Source: Streptomyces lienomycini (GTDB lineage: Bacteria; Actinomycetota; Actinomycetes; Streptomycetales; Streptomycetaceae). From it: a DNA stretch of 64,000 nucleotides. The number at the start of each line of letters is the position of its first letter. Positions within the stretch are counted from its first letter, which is position 1. The notes under the pieces were generated by a model, which was given only the letters and a program-made list of their open reading frames with translations, made no database searches and was not told where the DNA came from. Of this stretch, positions 45,833-53,978 are shown piece by piece. Where the stretch lies: NCBI RefSeq assembly GCF_027947595.1, contig NZ_CP116257.1, forward strand, positions 5,826,001 through 5,890,000, in the 5' to 3' direction. The translations under genes and the position numbers were made by a program.

Positions 45833-45873
45833 GCGAAGGCCCGCGCCCCCCTCACGGGGACGCGGGCCTTCGC
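45833..45873. terminator. Bidirectional terminator between livF and pdtaR
   Basis: GCGAAGGCCCGCG (45833-45845) pairs with its complement at 45861-45873 in a 13-bp stem, continued past one mismatch by CCCC/GGGG. It separates two convergent transcription units. Confidence 0.88.
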
Positions 45874-45882
45874 CACGCTCGC

Positions 45883-46539
45883 TCAGCCCTTGGACGCCTT
45901 CTTCTCCTCGGCGTCCTGAATGACCGCCTCGGCCACCTGCTGCATCGACATCCGCCGGTCCATCGACGTCTTCTGGATCCACCGGAACGCCGCCGGCTCG
46001 GTCAGCCCGTACTCCGTCTGCAGCACCGACTTCGCACGGTCCACCAGCTTCCGCGTCTCCAGACGCAGGCTGAGGTCCGCGACCTCCTTCTCCAGCGCCT
46101 TCAGCTCCGTGAACCGCGAGACCGCCATCTCGATCGCCGGCACGACGTCACTCTTGCTGAACGGCTTCACCAGGTACGCCATGGCCCCGGCGTCCCTGGC
46201 CCGCTCCACCAGGTCGCGCTGCGAGAACGCGGTCAGCATCAGCACCGGCGCGATGCTCTCCTCGGCGATCTTCTCCGCCGCGGAGATGCCGTCCAGCTTC
46301 GGCATCTTCACGTCGAGGATCACCAGGTCGGGCCGGTGCTCCCGGGCCAGCTCGACGGCCTGCTCCCCGTCACCGGCCTCGCCGACGACGGAGTACCCCT
46401 CCTCCTCCAGCATCTCCTTGAGATCCAGCCGGATGAGCGCCTCGTCCTCGGCGATGACGACACGGGTCGTCAGCGGAGGCACGTGCGACTGCTCGTCATC
46501 GGTCACGTCGGCGGGCTGGGGCGACTCGGGGGCGGTCAC
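45883..46539 (-). CDS. pdtaR: ANTAR-domain response regulator (PdtaR-like)
   Basis: A 218-residue response regulator. The receiver domain covers about residues 25-145, with phospho-acceptor Asp76 in LVILDVKMPKLDG, acidic pocket EDE and Lys in LVKPFSKSD. The C-terminal ANTAR domain (about 155-212: LRLETRKLVDRAKSVLQTEYGLTE, AFRWIQKTSMDRRMSM) binds RNA hairpins and antagonises termination. The cognate kinase PdtaS is not in the window. GTG at 46539 with GAGGAG upstream. Downstream of the tRNA gene on the opposite strand, sharing an upstream region. Confidence 0.93.
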   Translation of the reverse strand: MTAPESPQPADVTDDEQSHVPPLTTRVVIAEDEALIRLDLKEMLEEEGYSVVGEAGDGEQAVELAREHRPDLVILDVKMPKLDGISAAEKIAEESIAPVLMLTAFSQRDLVERARDAGAMAYLVKPFSKSDVVPAIEMAVSRFTELKALEKEVADLSLRLETRKLVDRAKSVLQTEYGLTEPAAFRWIQKTSMDRRMSMQQVAEAVIQDAEEKKASKG

Positions 46540-46569
46540 GTGGGCTCCTCGTTCGGGGCAGGGGTGCTG

Positions 46570-46600
46570 CTGACAAGAGCCTACCTAGCTGCGGTAAGGT
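46570..46600 (+). promoter_or_regulatory. Candidate promoter of the tRNA gene
   Basis: CTGACA (46570-46575) and TAAGGT (46595-46600) are 19 bp apart, a loose match to a principal sigma-factor promoter. A start near 46,607 would leave about 33 nt of 5' leader before the tRNA. Confidence 0.4.
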
Positions 46601-46639
46601 GTACGCGCGGAGGGTCGGGGGAAACCTTCGATCCCGCGG

Positions 46640-46714
46640 GCCCCGGTAGCCCAATTGGCAGCAGGCAATGGATTCAAAACCCATACAGTGTCGGTTCGAG
46701 TCCGACCCGGGGCA
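46640..46714 (+). tRNA. tRNA with CAA anticodon (Leu by code), short variable loop
   Basis: A 75-nt cloverleaf can be drawn: 7-bp acceptor stem GCCCCGG/CCGGGGC, T-arm GTCGG-TTCGAGT-CCGAC, anticodon loop TTCAAAA with anticodon CAA, and A73 discriminator, consistent with leucine tRNA. The variable region is only 5 nt (ACAGT), whereas normal tRNA-Leu has a long variable arm. The D-stem has one C-A mismatch and the anticodon stem one A-C mismatch at the loop-closing position. No CCA is encoded. It could be a minor or decayed tRNA-Leu. A U-tract terminator follows. Confidence 0.8.
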
Positions 46715-46748
46715 CTTTTCCTTGGTTTCCAAGATTACCGTCAGCGAG

Positions 46749-46782
46749 TGGATGTCCACGTTCTCGTGAACATCCATTTTTT
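46749..46782 (+). terminator. Rho-independent terminator with T-tract after the tRNA
   Basis: TGGATGT and CACG pair with CGTG and ACATCCA around a TTCT loop, one C-A mismatch in an otherwise 11-bp stem, followed directly by six T residues. U-tract terminators of this classical kind are uncommon in Streptomyces. Confidence 0.85.
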
Positions 46783-46820
46783 GCTGTGTGTCGATGCTTC
46801 CGCGCCCGCAGAGTGGCCGC

Positions 46821-47597
46821 ATGTACGACGTGAGCACACGAACGCGAGCACTGGCCTTGGTGGCACAAGGGCGGAGCCTGAACTCGGTCAGCAAGGAAAC
46901 CGGCATATCCCGCGCCGCCATCCGCTCCTGGCAGACCCGCATCGAGCCTCTGCCACGCATGCGACAAGGCTTCTGCTCGCTCTGCGGTCCGACGGCCAAG
47001 CCACCCGAGGACCGGGCGGCATACGCCTACCTGCTCGGTCTCTATCTCGGCGATGGCTGCATCAGCCCCGGCGCACGGTCGGGCTACTTCCTCCGGATTG
47101 CCTGCGCCGACGCGTGGCCCGGCCTCGTCGATGCGTGCGCTGCCGCGGTCCAGGCCGTCAATCCCAGCGGCAAGGCCCACCGGGTCCAAGCCGTCGGATA
47201 CACGTCCGTGGTCGGCTACAGCGGACACTGGCCCTGCTTCTTCCCTCAACACGGCCCCGGCAAAAAGCACGATCGCCGGATCGCTCTCGATCCTTGGCAA
47301 CAGACGATCGTCGACGCTCACCCCTGGGCGTTCGTCCGGGGCCTCATCCACTCCGACGGCTGCCGCATCACCAATTGGACCCAGAGGAGCGTCGGCGGGG
47401 TACTCAAGCGCTACGAATATCCCCGGTACTTCTTCACCAACGTCTCGGCCGACATCCGCCGCCTGTACACCGACACCCTCGACTCTCTCGGCGTCGAGTG
47501 GACCCGGTGCACACGCAACGGGATCCCTTTCAACATCTCCGTAGCCCGCAGAGCCTCCGTGGTCCTCATGGACGCTCACGTCGGGCCCAAGTACTGA
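46821..47597 (+). CDS. HTH plus LAGLIDADG-type (homing endonuclease-like) protein
   Basis: A 258-residue protein. Residues 1-45 form a helix-turn-helix (ALALVAQGRSLNSVSKETGI, SRAAIRSWQ). Two LAGLIDADG-like motifs follow: YLLGLYLGDGC at 70-80 and FVRGLIHSDGC at 171-181, each with a motif-terminal Asp. A CxxC (Cys52, Cys55) lies between HTH and the first motif. This is the two-motif architecture of monomeric homing endonucleases and also resembles WhiA, which carries LAGLIDADG and HTH in the opposite order. ATG at 46821. The gene looks less GC-rich than its neighbours, suggesting later arrival. It is convergent with pyk (4-bp gap). Nuclease activity is unproven. Confidence 0.75.
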   Translation: MYDVSTRTRALALVAQGRSLNSVSKETGISRAAIRSWQTRIEPLPRMRQGFCSLCGPTAKPPEDRAAYAYLLGLYLGDGCISPGARSGYFLRIACADAWPGLVDACAAAVQAVNPSGKAHRVQAVGYTSVVGYSGHWPCFFPQHGPGKKHDRRIALDPWQQTIVDAHPWAFVRGLIHSDGCRITNWTQRSVGGVLKRYEYPRYFFTNVSADIRRLYTDTLDSLGVEWTRCTRNGIPFNISVARRASVVLMDAHVGPKY

Positions 47598-47601
47598 CGG
47601 C

Positions 47602-49038
<1,437 letters not shown>

Positions 49039-49088
49039 GGGTCGAGCCTATGACTTACCGACGGGTAGCGAATTGGCCGTGTATGACC

Positions 49089-49111
49089 ACTCAACAACCT
49101 TTGAGTAAAGG
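49089..49111. promoter_or_regulatory. Nested inverted repeats in the pyk/5'-nucleotidase intergenic region
   Basis: ACTCAA-CAACCT-TTGAGT (49089-49106) is a perfect 6-bp inverted repeat, and AACCTTT pairs imperfectly with the overlapping AAAGGGTT just downstream. It lies about 50 bp upstream of the pyk start codon, in an AT-richer patch. Confidence 0.45.
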
Positions 49112-49177
49112 GTTATTGACAAGTGTTGAATTGTGCGCCCGGCCGCTCCGATGAGCGTTTGAACGGGCGGCCGGCTC

Positions 49178-49207
49178 TTGACAGGAGGCATGTTCAGGAC
49201 AGAATCT
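49178..49207 (+). promoter_or_regulatory. Candidate promoter of the 5'-nucleotidase gene
   Basis: A consensus TTGACA (49178-49183) is followed 17-18 bp later by AGAATC/GAATCT (49201-49207). The -10 is a weak match. The predicted start is about 40 bp before the ATG at 49255. Confidence 0.35.
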
Positions 49208-49254
49208 ACGCGCGTTGCCAGATGGGGTACACAGGTCACCGAGGAGAGTCAGCC

Positions 49255-51063
49255 ATGCCGTTGAACCGCCGCACGTTCCTGAGCAGGTCCGCCGTGACGG
49301 GGGCGGGGGTCGCGCTGGCCGGCGCGGCGGCGGCCCCGGCGGCCGAGGCGGCGCCCCAGGCGCACCGCGGCCGCAAGAAGCCCAAGCGGTACGCGCTGAC
49401 CGTGCTCGGCACCACCGACCTGCACGGGCACGTCTTCAACTGGGACTACTTCAAGGACGCCGAGTACACGGACGCGGCGGGCAACGCCCAGGGCCTCGGC
49501 CGGATCTCCACCCTGGTGGACCAGGTGCGCGAGGAGAAGGGCCGCCACAACACGCTGCTCCTGGACGCGGGCGACACCATCCAGGGCACCCCGTTGACGT
49601 ACTACTACGCCAAGGTCGATCCGATCACCGCCGAGGGCGGCCCGGTGCACCCGATGGCGCAGGCGATGAACGCCATCGGCTACGACGCGGTGGCGCTCGG
49701 CAACCACGAGTTCAACTACGGCATCGAGACGCTGCGCCGGTTCGAGGAGCAGTGCGACTTCCCGCTGCTCGGCGCGAACGCGGTCGACGCGAAGACGCTG
49801 AAGCCGGCCTTCCCGCCGTACTTCATGAAGACCTTCCGGGTGAAGGGGGCGCCGCCGGTGAAGGTGGCGGTGCTGGGGCTGACCAACCCGGGCATCGCGA
49901 TCTGGGACAAGGCGTACGTGCAGGGGAAGCTGGCCTTCCCGGGCCTGGAGGAGCAGGCGGCCAAGTGGGTGCCGAAGCTGCGTTCGATGGGCGCGGACGT
50001 GGTGATCGTGTCGGCGCACTCCGGTTCGTCGGGCACGTCGTCCTACGGTGACCAGGTTCCGTACGTGGAGAACGCGGCGGCCGACGTGGCCCGGCAGGTG
50101 CCGGGGATCGACGCGATCCTGGTGGGCCACGCGCACGAGGAGATCGCGGAGCTGAAGGTCGTCAACGAGGAGACGGGGAGGACCGTCGTCCTGTCGGAGC
50201 CGTTGTGCTTCGCCGAGCGGCTCACCCTGTTCGACTTCGAACTGTTCTTCGAGCGGGGTCGTTGGCACGTCGAGTCGGTCAGGGCCTCGCTGCGGGACTC
50301 CGCCGCGGTCGAGGACGACCCGAGGATCACGAGGCTGCTGGCGGACGAGCACGCGAAGGTGGTGGCGTACGTCAACCAGGTCGTCGGCACGGCCACCGAG
50401 ACCCTGACGACGGTCGAGGCGCGGTACAAGGACGCCCCGATCATCGACCTGATCACCAAGGTGCAGGAGGACGTGGTCAAGGAGGCGCTGGCGGGTACGG
50501 AGTACGCCGCGCTGCCGGTGCTCGCCCAGGCGTCGCCGTTCTCGCGGACCTCTCAGATCCCGGCCGGCGACGTGACGATCCGGGACCTGTCGAGCCTGTA
50601 CGTGTACGACAACACGCTGGTCGCGAAGCTGCTGACGGGCGCGCAGCTGCGGGGGTACCTGGAGTACTCGGCGGAGTACTACGTGCAAACGGCGGCCGGT
50701 GCGCCGGTGGACGTGGAGAAGCTGACGAACGCGAACGGCCGCCCGGACTACAACTACGACTACGTGTCGGGTCTGAGGTACGAGATCGATGTCGCGCAGG
50801 CGGCCGGTTCGCGGATCCGGAACCTCACGTACGGCGGTGCTCCGCTGGACGACGCCCAGCAGTTCGTGCTGGCGGTGAACAACTACCGGGCCAACGGCGG
50901 CGGTGCCTTCCCGCACGTGGCGTCGGCCAAGGAGCTGTGGTCGGAGTCGACGGAGATCCGCACGCGGATCGCGGAGTGGGCGACCGCGAAGGGTGTGCTG
51001 GACCCGGAGGACTTCGCGTCCGCTGACTGGTCGCTGACGCGGAACGGTGAGCCGCTGTTCTGA
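49255..51063 (+). CDS. Tat-exported 5'-nucleotidase/2',3'-cyclic phosphodiesterase
   Basis: A 602-residue metallophosphoesterase. The twin-arginine signal is NRRTFLSRSAVTG, with cleavage after AAAAPAAEA. Metal-binding motifs are TTDLHGH, LLDAGDTIQG, ALGNHEFNYG and VGHAHEE; the C-terminal substrate domain includes YDNTLVAKLLTGAQLRGYLEYSAEYY and NYRANGGGAFP. It should release phosphate from nucleotides at the cell surface. ATG at 49255 with GGAG in GAGGAGAG upstream. Convergent with the hydroxylase gene. Confidence 0.94.
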   Translation: MPLNRRTFLSRSAVTGAGVALAGAAAAPAAEAAPQAHRGRKKPKRYALTVLGTTDLHGHVFNWDYFKDAEYTDAAGNAQGLGRISTLVDQVREEKGRHNTLLLDAGDTIQGTPLTYYYAKVDPITAEGGPVHPMAQAMNAIGYDAVALGNHEFNYGIETLRRFEEQCDFPLLGANAVDAKTLKPAFPPYFMKTFRVKGAPPVKVAVLGLTNPGIAIWDKAYVQGKLAFPGLEEQAAKWVPKLRSMGADVVIVSAHSGSSGTSSYGDQVPYVENAAADVARQVPGIDAILVGHAHEEIAELKVVNEETGRTVVLSEPLCFAERLTLFDFELFFERGRWHVESVRASLRDSAAVEDDPRITRLLADEHAKVVAYVNQVVGTATETLTTVEARYKDAPIIDLITKVQEDVVKEALAGTEYAALPVLAQASPFSRTSQIPAGDVTIRDLSSLYVYDNTLVAKLLTGAQLRGYLEYSAEYYVQTAAGAPVDVEKLTNANGRPDYNYDYVSGLRYEIDVAQAAGSRIRNLTYGGAPLDDAQQFVLAVNNYRANGGGAFPHVASAKELWSESTEIRTRIAEWATAKGVLDPEDFASADWSLTRNGEPLF

Positions 51064-51074
51064 TCGCGGGCCTC

Positions 51075-52487
51075 TCAGGCTCCGTCCGCCAGGGGGGTGA
51101 GCGCCCGGTGGTGGCGTGCGGACGGGATCTGGGGCAGGCCGTCGGCCAGGCCGAAGGTGGTGAAGGCGGTGCGGCCGGGCAGGGGGTAGGGCTCCTGCCC
51201 GGTCAGGTCGTTGAGGATGGTCGCGCTGCGCCAGGCGGCGAGGCCGAGGTCGGGTGCGCCGACGCCGTGGGTGTGCGTCTCGGCGTTCTGGACGTAGACG
51301 GAGCCGGTGACGGAGGGGTCGAGGACGAGGCGGAAGCGGTCGTCGACGCGGGGGCGTTCGCGGCTGTCGCGCCGCATGTAGGGGTCGAGTCCGGCGAGGA
51401 CGCGGCCCAGGGGGCGTTCGCGGTAGCCGGTGGCGAGCACGACGGCGTCGGTGGTGAGGCGTGAGCGGGTCTTCTGCTGTTCGTGTTCCAGGTGGAGTTC
51501 GACCTGGGTGGCGCCGATGCGGCCGGCGGTGCGGACGTGGACGCCGGGGGTGAGGGTGGTGTCGGGCCAGCCGCCGTCGAGGGTGCGGCGGTACAGCTCG
51601 TCGTGGATGGCGGCGGTGGTGTCGGCGTCGATGCCCTTGTGCAGTTGCCACTGGGCGGCGACGAGGCGGTCGCGGACCGGTTCGGCCAGGCCGTGGAAGT
51701 AGCGGGTGTAGTCGGGGGTGAAGTGCTCCAGGCCGAGCTTGGAGTACTCCATCGGGGCGAGGGCCTCGGTGCGGCCGAGCCAGTGCAGCCGCTCGTGCCC
51801 GGCGGGGCGGTGGCGGAGCAGGTCGAGGAAGGTCTCCGCGCCGGACTGGCCGGTTCCGATGACGGTGACGTGGCCGGCGGCCAGGAGCGTGTCGCGGTGG
51901 GTGAGGTAGTCGGCGGCGTGGACGACGGGGACGCGGGGGTCGTCGACGAGGGGCCTGAGCGGGTCGGGGACGTGGGGTTCGGTACCGACGCCCAGGACGA
52001 CGTTCCTGGTGTGGGTGCGGCCGAGGGCCTCGGCCTCTCCGTCGGAGTCGAGCTGGGTGTAGTCGACCTCGAAGAGGCCGCGTTCGGGGTTCCAGCGGAC
52101 CGCGTCGACCTGGTGGTGGAAGTGGAGGGAGGGCAGGTTCCCGGCGACCCAGCGGCAGTAGGCGTCGTACTCGGCACGCTCGATGTGGAAGCGTTCGGCG
52201 AAGTAGAAGGGGAAGAGCCGTTCTCTGGCCCTGAGGTGGTTGAGGAAGGTCCAGGGGCTCGCCGGGTCGGCGAGGGTGACCAGGTCGGCGAGGAAGGGCA
52301 CCTGGACGCGCGCGCCGTCGAGGAGGAGGCCGGGATGCCAGCGGAAGGCGGGGCGCTGGTCGTAGAAGACGGCGTCGAGGCCGGTGAGGGGGTCGGCGAG
52401 GGCCGCGAGGGAGAGGTTGAAGGGGCCGACGCCGATGCCGACGAGGTCGCGGGGGGCGTCGGGGGCGGGGTGCGGGGCGGTGTTCAT
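51075..52487 (-). CDS. L-lysine/L-ornithine/diamine N-hydroxylase (DesB/SidA-type)
   Basis: A 470-residue flavin monooxygenase. FAD-binding is GIGVGPFNLSLAALA (about residue 18), NADPH-binding TVIGTGQSGAETFLDLL, and the C-terminal substrate-domain motif ATGYRERPLG. The middle HFHHQVDAVRWNP and the WHPGLLLDGARVQVPFLADLVTLADP segment are typical of siderophore-type N-hydroxylases. Its start overlaps the end of the PLP decarboxylase gene, reproducing the desA-desB order, but no acyltransferase or NIS synthetase gene is nearby. Substrate, lysine, cadaverine or ornithine, not resolved. ATG at 52487. Confidence 0.88.
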   Translation of the reverse strand: MNTAPHPAPDAPRDLVGIGVGPFNLSLAALADPLTGLDAVFYDQRPAFRWHPGLLLDGARVQVPFLADLVTLADPASPWTFLNHLRARERLFPFYFAERFHIERAEYDAYCRWVAGNLPSLHFHHQVDAVRWNPERGLFEVDYTQLDSDGEAEALGRTHTRNVVLGVGTEPHVPDPLRPLVDDPRVPVVHAADYLTHRDTLLAAGHVTVIGTGQSGAETFLDLLRHRPAGHERLHWLGRTEALAPMEYSKLGLEHFTPDYTRYFHGLAEPVRDRLVAAQWQLHKGIDADTTAAIHDELYRRTLDGGWPDTTLTPGVHVRTAGRIGATQVELHLEHEQQKTRSRLTTDAVVLATGYRERPLGRVLAGLDPYMRRDSRERPRVDDRFRLVLDPSVTGSVYVQNAETHTHGVGAPDLGLAAWRSATILNDLTGQEPYPLPGRTAFTTFGLADGLPQIPSARHHRALTPLADGA

Positions 52488-53842
52488 CGGGGGGTGGGTC
52501 CTTCCACGAGCGTGAGGAGGGCGGCGAGGTCGTCCGGTCCGGCGTGGGGGTTGAGGAGGGTCGCCTTGAGCCAGAGCCGGCCGTCGGCGCGGGCCCGGCC
52601 GAGGACGGCGCGGCCGGTGGTGAGCAGGGTGCGGCGTACGGCGGCGACGGCGTCGTCGGTGGCGCCCGCGGGCCGGAACAGGACCGTGCTGATGGTGGGC
52701 GGGGCGTGCAGTTCGAATCCGGGGTGGGTCGCGACCAGGTCGGCGAACTCCCGGGCGAGGGAGCAGACCGTGTCGACGAGGGCGCCCAGTCCGGCGCGGC
52801 CGAGGGTTTTGAGGGTGACGGCGGTTTTGAGGACGTCGGGGCGGCGGCTGGTGCGCGGGGAGCGGCCGAGGAGGTCGGGCAGGCCCGCGTCGGTGTCGTC
52901 GTCGGCGTTGAGGTAGTCGGCGCGGTGGTGGAGGGCGGCGAGGTCGCCGGTGTCGGTGACCGTGAGGACGCCCGCCGGAATCGGCTGCCAGCCGAGCTTG
53001 TGGAGGTCCAGGGCGACGGTGTCGGCGGCGTCCAGTCCCGTGAGCCGGGCGCGGTGCCGGTCGCTGAAGAGGAGGCCCGCTCCGTAGGCGGCGTCGACGT
53101 GGAGGCGGGCGCCGTGGGCGGTGCAGCGGTCGGCGATCTCGGGCAGGGGGTCGATGAGCCCGGCGTCGGTGGTGCCGGCGGTGGCGGCGACGAGGTGGGG
53201 TCCGGGGACCTGAGTGAGGGCCTCGTCGAGGGCGGCGGGGTCCAGGACGCCGGCGGGGGCGGGCACGACGACGGGGTCGGGCAGGCCCAGCAGCCAGGCG
53301 GCGCGGGGCAGGGAGTGGTGGGCGTGTTCCCCGTGGACCAGTCGCAGGGCGGCGCCGTGCCTCTCGCGGGCGAGGAGGACGGCGAGCTGGTTGGACTCGG
53401 TGCCGCCGGTGGTGACGAGGGCGTCGGCGGCGCCGGTCTCCCGGGCGAGGGCGCGGGTGACGAGGGTTTCGAGGGCGGAGGCGGCGGGTGCCTGGTCCCA
53501 GGAGTCGAGGGAGGGGTTGAGGACGCTGGCGGCGAGGTCGGCGGCCGCGGCGACCGCGAGGGGCGGGGCGTGCAGGTGGGCGGCGCACAGGGGATGGGCG
53601 GGGTCGGCGGCGCCCTCGGCGAGCGCGGTGACCAGGGCGCGCAGCGCGTCGGGGTCGCCGCGGTCGGGGAGGATGTCGCCGGCCGCGGCCGCGACCCGGG
53701 CGGCGACGGTGTCGGGGCCGCCCGCGGGCAGCGGGCCGCGGCGTGCGGCGGTGCCGGTGCGCAGGGCGTCGAGCACGGTGTCGAGCAGGGGCCGCAGGGC
53801 GTCGGTGCCGTGCGGGCCCGAGGCGAGGGGCGGCAGGCCCAT
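52484..53842 (-). CDS. PLP-dependent decarboxylase (DesA/aromatic-amino-acid type)
   Basis: A 452-residue group II decarboxylase. The fold landmarks are LNPSLDSWDQAPAASALET, ALVTTGGTESNQLAVLLARER, the PLP aspartate region LHVDAAYGAGLLFSD, and the Schiff-base lysine in LDLHKLGWQP. DesA decarboxylates lysine to cadaverine for desferrioxamine. The gene overlaps the N-hydroxylase by 4 nt, so both proteins are probably made together and may act in sequence on one diamine. A 20-bp palindrome lies about 40 bp upstream. No iron-box sequence was seen. ATG at 53842. Confidence 0.86.
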   Translation of the reverse strand: MGLPPLASGPHGTDALRPLLDTVLDALRTGTAARRGPLPAGGPDTVAARVAAAAGDILPDRGDPDALRALVTALAEGAADPAHPLCAAHLHAPPLAVAAAADLAASVLNPSLDSWDQAPAASALETLVTRALARETGAADALVTTGGTESNQLAVLLARERHGAALRLVHGEHAHHSLPRAAWLLGLPDPVVVPAPAGVLDPAALDEALTQVPGPHLVAATAGTTDAGLIDPLPEIADRCTAHGARLHVDAAYGAGLLFSDRHRARLTGLDAADTVALDLHKLGWQPIPAGVLTVTDTGDLAALHHRADYLNADDDTDAGLPDLLGRSPRTSRRPDVLKTAVTLKTLGRAGLGALVDTVCSLAREFADLVATHPGFELHAPPTISTVLFRPAGATDDAVAAVRRTLLTTGRAVLGRARADGRLWLKATLLNPHAGPDDLAALLTLVEGPTPR

Positions 53843-53880
53843 GGGCTGTCCTTGGGGCGCGGGGGCTGGGGTTCCAGCTT

Positions 53881-53900
53881 GTACGCGCGGGTGCGCGTAC
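53881..53900. promoter_or_regulatory. 20-bp palindrome upstream of the decarboxylase gene
   Basis: GTACGCGC-GGGT-GCGCGTAC has perfect 8-bp arms. It ends 58 bp and begins 39 bp upstream of the decarboxylase start codon, a suitable operator position. It is not the DmdR/IdeR iron-box sequence. Confidence 0.5.
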
Positions 53901-53978
53901 GCCCGGACAGCTCAGTGATCACAACCCGAAAGGGGTATCCGAGCGCCCCTCTCCCCCGCCTGCCGCCCCGCCCCGGGC

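Noticed and set aside
53843..53978. DmdR/IdeR iron box upstream of the decarboxylase gene
   Set aside because: I looked for a TTAGGTTAGGCTAACCTAA-like sequence and saw none; the palindrome there has a different sequence.
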